A stretch of 64,000 nucleotides of DNA from Triglochin maritima (Eukaryota; Streptophyta; Magnoliopsida; Alismatales; Juncaginaceae), in contig OY821770.1 of NCBI GenBank assembly GCA_963682175.1, forward strand, positions 14,414,501-14,478,500, written 5' to 3'. The stretch's first letter is position 1; every line of letters begins with the position of its first letter. Positions 1 to 11,900 of this stretch are shown piece by piece. A program made the position numbers and the translations under genes. The notes below the pieces were generated by a model. It was not told the origin of the DNA and searched no databases. It saw only the letters and a program-made list of their open reading frames with translations.

Positions 1-256
1 GGAGTCGCGTTGCCGTTCGAATCGCCCGGTGGATTGACTCCGAGTGTTCACCAAATTCTAAACAAGGTTGGAGAGAAAGGAGCTAACCAATCAATCTCCA
101 AACGGGTTTAGAATCTAGCTAATAACTCCCTTTTTCTTTCCTGAGATTTTACTCTCCAAAAACTCAAATTAACTAAGGAATTTCGGATGGATTAATTGGG
201 GTGGTTAGAGAGAGAGAGAATTTTGCATACACTTATTTTTAATGAAAGAAATTAGG

Positions 257-266
257 CCTATTTATA
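257..266 (-). promoter_or_regulatory. TATA box of copia element 1, left LTR
   Basis: On the minus strand this reads TATAAATAGG, a strong plant TATA box. The identical box in the right LTR is at 7479-7488 and would be the active one, because that is the 5' LTR. The purine-rich and C/T-rich sequence just downstream fits a transcription start region. Confidence 0.7.
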
Positions 267-410
267 GGCTCCTTTAATTTCCACATCATGGGCCATGCAT
301 TGACCCATTCTTCCATGTTTTTCTCTCTTAAGACCAATTCCCAATATTAAATTTATTAATCCACATCCAAATATAATCATAATTGACCAAGTCAAAACCA
401 TGATCAATAA

Positions 411-624
411 TTCCTTAATTAATTTGCATTTATCGAATTTTGGATTAATTCCCAACAAAATTCGTTTTTTTTGTTTTAGGAAATTTAATTAATTTGCCTT
501 TATCGAATTTTGGTTTAATTCCCAACAAAATTCGTATTTGGGGTTTTAGCAAATTTAATTAATTAATTTGCCTTATCGAATTTTGGATTAATTCCCAACA
601 AAATTCGATCTTTGGGGTTATAGC
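411..624. repeat. Three tandem copies of a ~70-bp U3 repeat with an internal dyad
   Basis: Three imperfect copies (about 411-480, 481-550, 551-624) each contain CGAATTTTG, about 13 bases, then CAAAATTCG, an inverted repeat. They lie about 150-360 bp upstream of the TATA box on the minus strand, so they are in U3. The same three copies occur in the other LTR at about 7633-7846. Their position and symmetry suggest transcription-factor sites. That function is inferred. Confidence 0.75.
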
Positions 625-1705
625 TAATTTATATATCCTATGCAATATATCATCATATGTAATATCAAACAATCACACCCCATGATATATTTACATCTCA
701 TATATAAATTCATGATTCTAAATATGTCATTTTCATGACATAATGATTTTATCCTTTTCACCACATGTATACGAAACTCGATACATCCATGAACATAAAA
801 TCACCTTCTTGTTTCCCAGTTTTATGGTGTGACCTATGTGAGGATCTAAGCTAAATTGGTAGTGATATTAATAGCTTAACATCATAAACTATAAGCGGTA
901 TCTAGCTACACATTATAGTTCCCAATTAGCTAGATGTCTTAATTCAGCTCGAATCAAAACCCGATCCAATTAGTGATGAAGTGCACCACTTGTGTCCGTC
1001 CCTAACCTCATGATATTAAGAATACACACAAAGTAGTATTGTGTCATCTTTGTATTAGTATTCATTTCTTGATCTCTTTAAGCTAGTTATAAATATGTGA
1101 CTTAACTCAAATCACATTGTGCACATTATAACTTTGCTTTATCAAGGGGCCCACTAATATCATTACTCAATTAAGATGCGCAATGATAATCTTTTGACTA
1201 GCTATCTTCTCCAACGAAAGTCATACTTAACCAACTAATGTCTTTACACTACACTTATCGACAGCTTAAGACACTAGTCTAATTAAGAACTCCTTAAACG
1301 ATCGGATATAAGTCTCATATCAAAGGACCAAAGACACAGTAAAATATTAATGACACAGAAACACATTTCTATAATATTTTACTTATAAGGTCTATTCAGT
1401 ATACAAAAGTAATATTTTCCTCTTTTGCATACCCGTGTCGTCACTCACTTGTAGAGCTACAATGATATATGACCAACACGACAATCTTAACCCGGTAATT
1501 AATGTCCCATGTTAATTACCATGATTGCGAATATCTTTTGTTTTATGTAAACCAATATCTTTTAGAGTTCTACGGTTAAGGACCAAGAGCCTCTTCCTTA
1601 ACACTTCTAAAAGACGAATAACATAAACAAGGAACAAAATGATTTCTCATTCAATTCATAATAATTGACATTTAAAAGTAAAACTTTTATAACACATTCC
1701 TTTCA

Positions 1706-1716
1706 ATCTCCCACTT
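1706..1716 (-). other. Polypurine tract of copia element 1
   Basis: On the minus strand this is AAGTGGGAGAT, immediately followed by the LTR start TG. It is the usual plant copia plus-strand priming site and fixes the LTR boundary. Confidence 0.85.
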
Positions 1717-4700
1717 GTTATCAATGTTTCTTTCACATACATTCTCAATGTATAAAACATTAATAACTAGGGTAAACTTCTCAAATCACCTATCAAACCA
1801 ATCCACATGGATCCTCGGATCCATGAACTCGAAATATATTTCGTCTCTTAGCTTGGTATGAAGGTTTGTTGAATGGATCAGTTGTGTCACTGTTGTGTCC
1901 ACCTATTTATTTATTTTGTCTTTCGTTGGTGGTTGAGTTAACTGTAGTGATATTATTCCTAACTGCACTAGCTCATACCTCCACCTTCGATAATGATGAC
2001 GCATCATCACTCTAACCTCTTATTGTCTAGAATTCCTATAAGAATTGCATCAAAACAGCCCTCGGCTATTTTCTCTTTTGTCTTCCATAAACAAGAACAT
2101 TATCTTTAGTCCGGTCAAGGTACTTCAGAATATTCTTGACCGCAATCCTATGATTAGGACTTGCGTTGGATTGGTGACCTCTTGTCACGTTTAGAGCATA
2201 CGAGATATTGAGTCTTGTGCAAGTCATCGTGTACATGGTCCTTCCATTTGCCGAAGCATAAGGGATACCTTCATGTACTCCAAGTTTTTGTGTGATTGAG
2301 CACATTGAGACTTCTTGAGTTGCACACCTATACTCTTACTTATTGGCATATTGTCTATATCGGAATTGTTCACCCTGAACATTTCAAAGACATTGTCAAT
2401 GTATACACGTTGACTTAGACCAATGAGTCTATGAGATGTATCTCTTTATATCTTGATAATCAAGATGTATTGAGCTTCACTCACATCTTTTCATTGAACA
2501 TACTGATTTAAACGAAATTTCTCGTTTGCTAATGCAAAGGTATATGATCGCTCATGTGCAATATGTCATCGACATATAAGATCAGAAGTACTACATGGCT
2601 CCCACTAATCTCCTTGTATCAACAATGTTTCCTTTACTTTGAATGAAGTGAATCTTCTTCATCTCTTCGTTAAAGCGTTTGTTCCAACTCTTCGATGCTT
2701 GCTTCAATCCATAAATGGATTCTCGAAACTTGCATTTCTTCTCGCTATTATTTGGATCATCAAAACCTTGAGGTTGTACCATGTACATATCCTCCAAGTT
2801 CCTGTTTAAGGAACGTCATTTTGATATCCATCTTCCATATCCCACAATTGTGAAATGCGGTAATAGTGAGCATAATCCGAATAGATTTTAATATGACAAC
2901 TTCTCAAAAATTTCATCAAAGTCAATTTTTTGAATTTGAGTATAACTTTTGCTACAAGCCTTGCTTTGTAGGTTGTCAAGTTACTATCCATGTCTATCTT
3001 CCTCCTAAAAGCTCATTTATACCAAATGATATTTTCTCTTGAGGAAGGCTAATCAAGTTACATACTTGATTATCATACATGGATTCTACTTTGGATTCCA
3101 TGACTTTTAACCATAGTTTGGAGTCTTTTCTATTGCTTCTCGGAAGGTCGAGGGATCTTTGGTATCTAGTACCATGATCTCATGAAGTCCCACATACTTA
3201 TTGAGTTTCTTCATTTCCCTATTGACCTTCTTAGTTCTTTTGGTTCTTCTCGTGTCTCTCGAACTTCTTCCACAATTTCTTGAGGAATAGGTTCATGTTC
3301 GACTCTCGAACGCACACTAGGTGAGGATGATTGAGATTCTCTCACAATTTCTTGTAAGGATCTCTCGCTCATGCTCCCACTAACCAAATGAATCTCGGTT
3401 GGGCCTTCATGATTTTGAATGCAACATTCACATCATGATCTTGTAGAGTATCTTGAGTTTCCTCAAGTTCAACTCTACTCTCACTACTTTTCACTCTTTT
3501 CCAGAAATTCCAGAAAAATCATATCTCTCTTTACAATCTTTTGATTGGAGGTGATATACCAAAAGTAGTATCCTCTTGTCACACGAGGACAACCTATAAA
3601 GAAGCACTTATCCGCTTTTGGTTGAAGCTTGGTCGACATCAATTTCTTGATGTATACCTCACAACCCCAAATCTTGAGAAAGTCGAGCTTAGGTGTCTTT
3701 CAACTCCATAGCTCACAAGACATTTTCTCCACGGATTTGGATGAAACATTATTTAGTGAGTTTGTCATTATTTGTAGTGCATAATTCCAAAAGTAAATAA
3801 ACAATTTAGATTGACTTATTATTGATCGAACAATGTCGAGCAATATCATGTTCCTACTTTAGGAATAAGTCAAATTAGATATCCTAATCACTCACCCCTA
3901 CGAACCTTTCATAGAGACTCGATATTCTTGTTGAGTCGGTTCATTACTTCATCCTCGAATTTCTTGAACTTGTCAAAGAATTCACTTTTGCTTCCCATTA
4001 GACAAATATAGTCATAATGACTATAGTTGTCCGTGAACAAAATGAAGTACCTTAAACCGTCTCTTGCACTTGTACTTATCGGACCACATACATTAGAATG
4101 TATCATATCCAATTAGTTATTCATTTTCGTTCATTTCTTCTTGAAAGGTCTCTTGGTCATTTATTTGACCAATCCGATAGTGCTACAAGATAGTATCATC
4201 TACGTGAGTTATCTTAGTTCCTTTTGTTATTGTTTGTTTGAGTTTGTTTATTATTTATTTCAAGCAAATAGAAATCATTTTATGCGAATGTATTTGCATA
4301 GAAAATTCCATTCTTCGATATAGACAAGCAAGAATTAAAAATATATATTAAGTTATCAATATCCAAAACATGATACAGAATAGTTCTTGCTAATCGAAGG
4401 TACATAATAAACATTCTTCAAAGCATAAATTTAAATCACTAGACTATTGAAGTTCCATAAAATTTTGTACAATCGCAGCGATGCTTGTACTATTTACAAT
4501 CTTCAATATCATCTCGATCTTCACGAGTTCCTTCCTATCCTTCAACAGCTGCACATCAAAATTATGTGAGCATAAGATCCGGTAACCATTACCAAATCAA
4601 GGACAGAGGTGATTAAATTTATCTCAATAACAAACATACCTATGACGTTTCTCGGGCGCCTACGTTCAATCATCCAATTTTCAAGGTCTTCCTTGTATTT

Positions 4701-5525
4701 GGGGCAATTAGGTCGGATGTGTCCCTTTTCACCGCAGTGAAAGCACTCCGTGTTGGGAGTTGGAGATTTCAAAGATTTCTCATGGATTGACGTATCTTTG
4801 GTACTCCTTTGAGCACCTCCTACTCCCTTGCTATCGATTGACGTATCTTTGGTAAATTTGCCTTTACCTTTGTTGATCTTTTTGCTATTCTCATGGACGG
4901 CTAAGACGTGATTGTCTTGACCCTTGCCCATGTCAACTTCTGCCGTTTTGAGAGCGTTGTGAAGCTCCTCAAGACTCACCCCTTTTTCACGCACATGATA
5001 GTGCATCATAAAGTCCTTGAAGGACGGGGCTAGAGAGCCAAGAATCAGATATTCGGCAATGTCATTGGGCATTGGAGAAGAGAGCTTCGACAATTTCTCA
5101 AGGTATCATTGCATCGTAAGAAAATGCATGGACACCGATGTTCCCTCCGCCATATGGCACATTGTGAGTGCGATGGTTGTCTTATAGCGCTCCTTTCGGG
5201 CACTATCCATGAACATCTTTGTTAAAGCTTCCATAGTCTTCTTGGGTTTTGAATCCAAGTATTTCGCTTGAAGCGAGTCACCCATGGATGCCAACATTAG
5301 ACCGTGAACTTGGTTCTCTTGGTCTTCCCACTTGGCTATCGTCTCTTTCTCATTATCGGTTGTTATCTCATTCAATTTTGGGATTTCACCATCCAAAATA
5401 TGAGATAGTTTTTCAAACCTCAATACGATATTAAGATTGAGTTGTGATTTCATGAAGTTTGAGCCATCATTTTGCAAAGGATTCTTTTCGATCATAGATT
5501 GCATAATAGGTTGGATATTAGACAT
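1717..5525 (-). pseudogene. Decayed gag-pol of copia element 1
   Basis: Fragments in several minus-strand frames match the intact gag-pol at 29562-33674 in the same order. They are Gag (about 5525-4690, with the zinc knuckle CFHCGEKGHIRPNC near 4710), the integrase core around 3900-4110, reverse transcriptase at 2590-2990, and RNase H around 1790-2305. Compared with the intact copy there are many frameshifts and stops. One deletion of about 100 bp near 4150 removes the integrase zinc-binding cysteines. A second of about 65 bp near 3877 removes the stretch with the catalytic glutamate. A third of roughly 200 bp lies in RNase H. The element cannot encode a working integrase. Confidence 0.88.
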
Positions 5526-7013
5526 TTCTACAAAATAAATTATACATGATTTTAATGTCAATTTTATGTTTTAATACACATGCATACATATATCAAATAT
5601 AAATGCAAATGTTGCAAATAAAAATCTTGCCCATAAATGCAACAATCCAAGATCCCTTCAATTGTAATATAGACAGCTAAGAGCTATCGAATACATTACA
5701 ATATCAAGGTAAGAAAACATTTTTCTAATCACAACCTTTTTGAATTTTAGGAACATTTAGCATCTTCAAACTCTTGTGATTCTTGTCGTTTTAATTATGA
5801 GGGAATACGACCTATCCTCGTAAGAAAAACTTTTTCCCAAAACCGAGCGAGGGCTCTAGGTAATGTTAAGAAAACTTATTTTCATTTGATACGAGATACG
5901 TTTATCCATTGTATTCACAACTAAACATACTTGAGGTTCAATAGGGTGAAACACACCTCATATATTTAATTGTGGCACAACAGACAACCTTTATATCTCC
6001 CACTATTCCCAAAGATGGAGGGTGCTATCTCCCGCTAAGGGCGAGTAGAGTATCCCTCGATCAATGACTGCTAGTGGATGAAAATAAGAAGGAAATTTAT
6101 TCTTAATTTTTGTTGGACAATTTAACATGTGATTTAGAATTTTAGGTTATCATGCATATTATTAATTATACACATCCAAACATTCAACACATTCATCACA
6201 TGCATAGCAAGATAAAAACAGAAATTAAACATTCACACAATCCACATCGTGTGAGTTTATATGTTCCCTTCGATCCTTCATCCTCGATCCCCGATCCTCG
6301 ATCCTCGATCGATGCACTACAGCGGCGACTTCCTCTTGCACCGGAGATGTAGATTTTACAGAAAATAAACATGTTCATCACATTCGATAAAAAACCGACT
6401 AGTGCAAGTCCTATGTAAAAACTTCTCATATGCATATGCAATTTATCTAAAAGATGGAAATAGAGAATTTGACTTTTACATACATAAGCCCCTGTATTAT
6501 AACAATTATAAACATTCATAGCAGCTGATTTGGAACATACAAACTCACAATTCCTGCAAAAACAACTCGAGCAACGCATACACGCATGTCCAATCTAAAC
6601 TATTTATCCAGATTATCAAGCATCTAAAATCAAACAATTCTAGAAAAATCATTTGAAATCCATTAAAATGTTTTTCATGCATCCATAGTTCAAAATTAAT
6701 TATTTTGAACCGCTGTTCATCCAATTCCAAAAGGAAAGATGAACATTAGTTCTTTTTGGTTTTGTTGATTCCTTTATAAAATAATCATTTAAAATAAAAC
6801 GAAAATTCTATAAATTAGACAAATGTATAAATTTCAATTCTAACAATCATGTATGATGTTTTAAAACATATAAAACCATCAAAACGAATTTATTAGAATT
6901 TTATCAACAAAACATCGAAAAACTCGAAAAAGACATAATACCGAACTGTTTTTATTCTAGATGGTTGCCTAAATTGATTTTATAGTTTAAATCAAAGATA
7001 ATATGAATCAAAA
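5526..7013 (-). other. Long untranslated leader of copia element 1
   Basis: About 1.5 kb between the primer binding site and the gag start, with no coding signal. Long leaders are known in the BARE1/Angela lineage. A short CGATCCTCGATCC-type microsatellite lies at about 6268-6314 and recurs at the matching place in the intact copy (about 34427-34468). Confidence 0.7.
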
Positions 7014-7025
7014 GCTCTGATACCA
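7014..7025 (-). other. Primer binding site of copia element 1
   Basis: On the minus strand this is TGGTATCAGAGC, complementary to the 3' end of initiator methionine tRNA and one base inside the 5' LTR. It is the standard priming site of plant copia elements. Confidence 0.9.
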
Positions 7026-7026
7026 C

Positions 7027-8928
7027 TGTAGGATTTCGTGCCCTATTATATGTATATATTTTTCGAAATTTTATAAACATACAGGATCGAAACATTCATA
7101 TTTTCTTCGATTTTCATATAGACATGCATTTGTTTGTCCTAATTATTTAACATGCATTATAACAAACAAACAATTGCAAAGAGAATCATACCTAGAGGTT
7201 TTCTAAAACCTCTTGAAGATTCGGAGTCGCGTTGCCGTTCGAATCGCCCGGTGGATTGACTCCGAGTGTTCACCAAATTCTAAACAAGGTTGGAGAGAAA
7301 GGAGCTAACCAATCAATCTCCAAACGGGTTTAGAATCTAGCTAATAACCCCCTTTTTCTTTCCTGAGATTTTACTCTCCAAAAACTCAAATTAACTAAGG
7401 AATTTCGGATGAATTAATTGGGGTGGTTAGAGAGAGAGAGAATTTTGCATACACTTATTTTTAATGAAAGAAATTAGGCCTATTTATAGGCTCCTTTAAT
7501 TTCCACATCATGGGCCATGCATTGACCCATTCTTCCATGTTTTTCTCTCTTAAGACCAATTCCCAATATTAAATTTATTAATCCACATCCAAATATAATC
7601 ATAATTGACCAAGTCAAAACCATGATCAATAATTCCTTAATTAATTTGCATTTATCGAATTTTGGATTAATTCCCAACAAAATTCGTTTTTTTTTGTTTT
7701 AGGAAATTTAATTAATTTGCCTTTATCGAATTTTGGTTTAATTCCCAACAAAATTCGTATTTGGGGTTTTAGCAAATTTAATTAATTAATTTGCCTTATC
7801 GAATTTTGGATTAATTCCCAACAAAATTCGATCTTTGGGGTTATAGCTAATTTATATATCCTATGCAATATATCATCATATGTAATATCAAACAATCACA
7901 CCCCATGATATATTTACATCTCATATATAAATTCATGATTCTAAATATGTCATTTTCATGACATAATGATTTTATCCTTTTCACCACATGTATACGAAAC
8001 TCGATACATCCATGAACATAAAATCACCTTCTTGTTTCCCAGTTTTATGGTGTGACCTATGTGAGGATCTAAGCTAAATTGGTAGTGATATTAATAGCTT
8101 AACATCATAAACTATAAGCGGTATCTAGCTACACATTATAGTTCCCAATTAGCTAGATGTCTTAATTCAGCTCGAACCAAAATCCGATCCAATTAGTGAT
8201 GAAGTGCACCACTTGTGTCCGTCCCTAGCCTCATGATATTAAGAATACACACAAAGTAGTATTGTGTCATCTTTGTATTAGTAGACATTTCTTGATCTCT
8301 TTAAGCTAGTTATAAATATGTGACTTAACTCAAATCACATTGTGCACATTATAACTTTGCTTTATCAAGGGGCCCACTAATATCATTACTCAATTAAGAT
8401 GCGCAATGATAATCTTTTGACTAGCTATCTTCTCCAACGAAAGTCATACTTAACCAACTAATGTCTTTACACTACACTTATCGACAGCTTAAGACACTAG
8501 TCTAATTAAGAACTCCTTAAACGATCGGATATAAGTCTCATATCAAAGGACCAAAGACACAGTAAAATATTAATGACACAGAAACACATTTCTATAATAT
8601 TTTACTTATAAGGTCTATTCAGTATGCAAAAGTAATATTTTCCTCTTTTGCATACCCGTATCGTCACTCACTTGTAGAGCTACAATGATCTATGACCAAC
8701 ACGACAATCTTAACCCGGTAATTAATGTCCCATGTTAATTACCATGATTGCGAATATCTTTTGTTTTATGTAAACCAATATCTTTTAGAGTTCTACGGTT
8801 AAGGACCAAGAGCCTCTTCCTTAACACTTCTAAAAGACGAATAACATAAAAAAAGAACAAAATGATTTCTCATTCAATTCATAATAATTGACATTTAAAA
8901 GTAAAACTTTTAGAACACATTCCTTTCA
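7027..8928 (-). repeat. 5' LTR of copia element 1 (complete, 1902 bp)
   Basis: Begins TG at 7027 and ends CA at 8928 as read on the plus strand. It is nearly identical to 1-1705. U3 lies to the right and U5 to the left. The TATA box is at 7479-7488 and the three-copy dyad repeat at about 7633-7846. Its right edge abuts gypsy coding sequence, which is discussed under findings. Confidence 0.92.
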
Positions 8929-11900
8929 ATCTCCCACTGTACGAGAGCTTGAGGGACAGATTCTCCATTTCGAAGTATGGTGCGCCTAGCTAGAATGGCA
9001 ACTGGTTGGTGGATTGGATGATTATCCTCAGTTAGGATAGGCAGATCATGAACATGTGGTGTTGCTTGGCCATGGTATGGTTTTAAGAGAGAACAGTGAA
9101 AGACTGGATGAATGCGAGTAGTTGATGGTAGTGTCAGGAGATATGCAACTGATCCAATGCGTTTCTCTACTTTAAATGGCCCGTAATAGCGCAATCCGAG
9201 CTTGTGAGCTGAGCTTTGGCGTGCCGTCACTTGACGGTAAGGCTGAAGCTTTAGCAACACCAATTGGCCAGGTTCAAAAGTCATTGCAGTGCGGTTCTTG
9301 TCAGTGTAGAATTTCATGGCTGTTTGTGATTTCAGCAAGTTGTCCCTTAGTTGGGATAATATCACATCACGGGAACGGAGGTCTGCGTCAACTGATTCGA
9401 AGGCAGAGGTGCCGCTGCAATAATTGAGCATTGATGGTGGTTTATGGCCAAATGTGACTTCGAATGGCGTCATGCCTGCTGAAGCTTGAAATGTTGTGTT
9501 GTGATGGTACTCTGCCCAACTGAGTAAATTGACCCACTTTTTTGGTTGGTCGTGAACAAAGGCCCGCAAGTATTTCTCAATGCATCGGTTGACACGTTCG
9601 GTCTGCCCGTCTGATTCTGGATGGTATGCAGATGAAAAGTTGAGCTTTGTTCCCTGAAGTTTGAAAAGTTCCCTCCAAAAATGACTTTGAAAGATTGGAT
9701 CACGGTCAGAAATAATGGATTTAGGCACTCCATGAATTTTGCCCACCGACTCCCAAAAAATGGCTGCAACTCGAGGGCCATTGTATCGTCGTGGCAAGGC
9801 AGCTAGATGCACCCCTTTAGAGAAGCGATCAACCACTACCAAAATAGCTGTATGCCCTTCAGATGGTGGCAAATGAGTGATGAAGTCCATCGATAGGTCA
9901 GCCCACAGGGAAGTTGGAGGAGCAATTGGTTGCAGCAATCCATAAGGGTGCTGATTTGTAGGTTTGCACTTTTGACATATGTCACAAGAGTGCACATAGT
10001 CTTTGACATGTTGCTGCATTTTCTTCCAATAAAAGTGTGGTGTTAGCCGTTGGACAGTGCGCTGCACACCAGAGTGACCACCAAGAAGAGTTGAGTGATA
10101 TTCAACCAAAAGGATGGGAATTAGGGTTGAGTTTTCTGGTAAGTATATGCGACCTCTATAGCGCAGTAAACCATGTGAGAAGGACCAGCCTGCTGTTTTG
10201 GATTTATTGGCTGATATTTCAGCTATAATTTGCTGGCAGTAGATATCATTAGCCACTTCTTGCTCCAAGGTTTTCAAGTCAGAACTAACAGGTCTAGAAA
10301 TGGCTACGAAGACTTGGTCAGTTTTGGTGATCAGGTTGCCAGGTTTGGAGACAGATGTTGTGTCAGTTGTGTTGTGAATAGTGGAGGTGGAAAGGGCTTG
10401 ACCTGCCATGGTCTGAGTGTTGTTGGTGAACTCAGGTACACGAGAGAGAGCATCTGCTGCGGCATTCGAAGAACCCGATTTGTATTCAATGGAGTAACTA
10501 TAGCCCACAAGTTTGGATAGGAATTGTTGTTGCTCCGGAGTTTGAATCGTCTGCTTTAGCATATTTTGCAAACTGCGATGGTCGGTTCTAACAATAAAGT
10601 GATTTCCCAGTAAATATTGGTGCCATTTTGCCACCGCTGATTGAACTGCAAATAACTCTCTAACATATGTGGACTTCCCTTGCATTGTTTTTGAGAGTTT
10701 TCGACTGTAGAATGCGATCAGGTGAGATTGCTGCATGAGTACTGCACCTATGCCTACACCGGAAGCATCAGTTTCCAACACAAACTGTGAAGAGAAATTT
10801 GGTAATGCAAGCACTGGTGCAGATGTCATTGCTGATTTGAGCGTGGTGAAAGTTTGGTTTGCCTTTTCGGACCACTTGAAACCATCTTTTGTGAGGAGAT
10901 CTGTCAGGGGCGCTGCTATAGATGCATAATGACGAATGAAACGTCGATAGTAGCCCGTGAGACCCAGAAAACCTCGAACTTGCCGCTGATTGGTAGGAGT
11001 CGGCCAGGCACTGATGGCTTCGATTTTAGAGGGATCAGCTGCCACCCCTTGTGTTGAGATTATGTGGCCCAGAAATTCGATGGAAGGGCTGCCAAATGTA
11101 CATTTGGATCTTTTCACCGCCAGATTGTGCTCTTTTAGTGTGGAAAATATTTTTCGAAGATGGTCAATGTGCTCCTCATGGCTGCTGCTATATACCAAGA
11201 TATCATCGAAAAATATGACCACAAATTTTCGTAGATATTGTTGGAATACCTCGTTCATTAGAGCTTGAAAGGTCGAGGGTGCGTTTGTGAGTCCGAATGG
11301 CATGACTAAGAATTCAAAGTGGCCATGGTGTGTGCGGAAGGCAGTTTTGTGCACATCGGTTTCACACATTCTCACTTGATGATAACCTGAACGAAGGTCT
11401 AGCTTAGAGAAAACTTTTGCATCATGGAGCTCATCGATTAATTCATCCACTCTGGGAATTGGAAATTTGTCTTTGATGGTGGCTGCATTCAAGGCACGGT
11501 AATCTACGCAAAAACGCCATGTGCCATCCTTCTTTTTCACCAATATTACTGGTGAGCTGAAAGGTGAGCGACTTGGACGAATGACTCCTGTTTTGAGCAA
11601 CTCGCTGACCTGCCTTTCAATTCCATTTTTTTGAAAGTGAGGATAGCGGTATGGGCGAACATTCACCGCTTCTGTGCTTGGATGTAAGGGAATGCAATGG
11701 TCTATGGAGCGAGGTGGAGGTAGGCCGATGGGTTCAACAAACACATCTTGAAATTCATCCAATAGTTTTACCAAAAATGGTGGCTGTTGTTCTGTATTGT
11801 TGTCTAAAGACAATGTGTTCGTAGTAGTTGGTGTGGCCTGCAAACACATGTAACAGGAGCTTACACCCCCTGATGTGACCATCTTGTTGAAGCCTGCTGG

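Larger units (their letters stand above)
1..1705 (-). repeat. 3' LTR of copia element 1 (partial)
   Basis: Position 1 aligns with 7223 in the partner LTR, so about 196 bp of this LTR lie left of the window. It ends in CA at 1705, directly before the polypurine tract. Relative to the partner there are about 13 substitutions and one single-base change in a T run. Confidence 0.92.
1..8928 (-). mobile_element. Angela-type Ty1/copia element 1 (decayed internal region, left end outside window)
   Basis: A minus-strand LTR retrotransposon. Its 3' LTR lies on the left (1-1705, entering from outside the window), its internal region is 1706-7026, and its 5' LTR is 7027-8928. The primer binding site (7014-7025) is the initiator-Met type and the polypurine tract is at 1706-1716. 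The gag and pol remnants are homologous to the intact copy at 27428-37229, which identifies the family. By eye the two LTRs differ at about a dozen positions over 1.7 kb, so the insertion looks recent, yet the coding region is broken throughout. The element sits inside the chromovirus at 8929-13747. The expected duplicate of the target bases 8929-8933 lies outside the window and could not be checked. Confidence 0.9.

Noticed and set aside
258..7680. Identical 66-codon frame in both LTRs of copia element 1 as a conserved peptide
   Set aside because: The two copies are identical because the LTRs are duplicates. The frame lies on AT-rich U3/R sequence across the TATA box and is unlikely to be translated.
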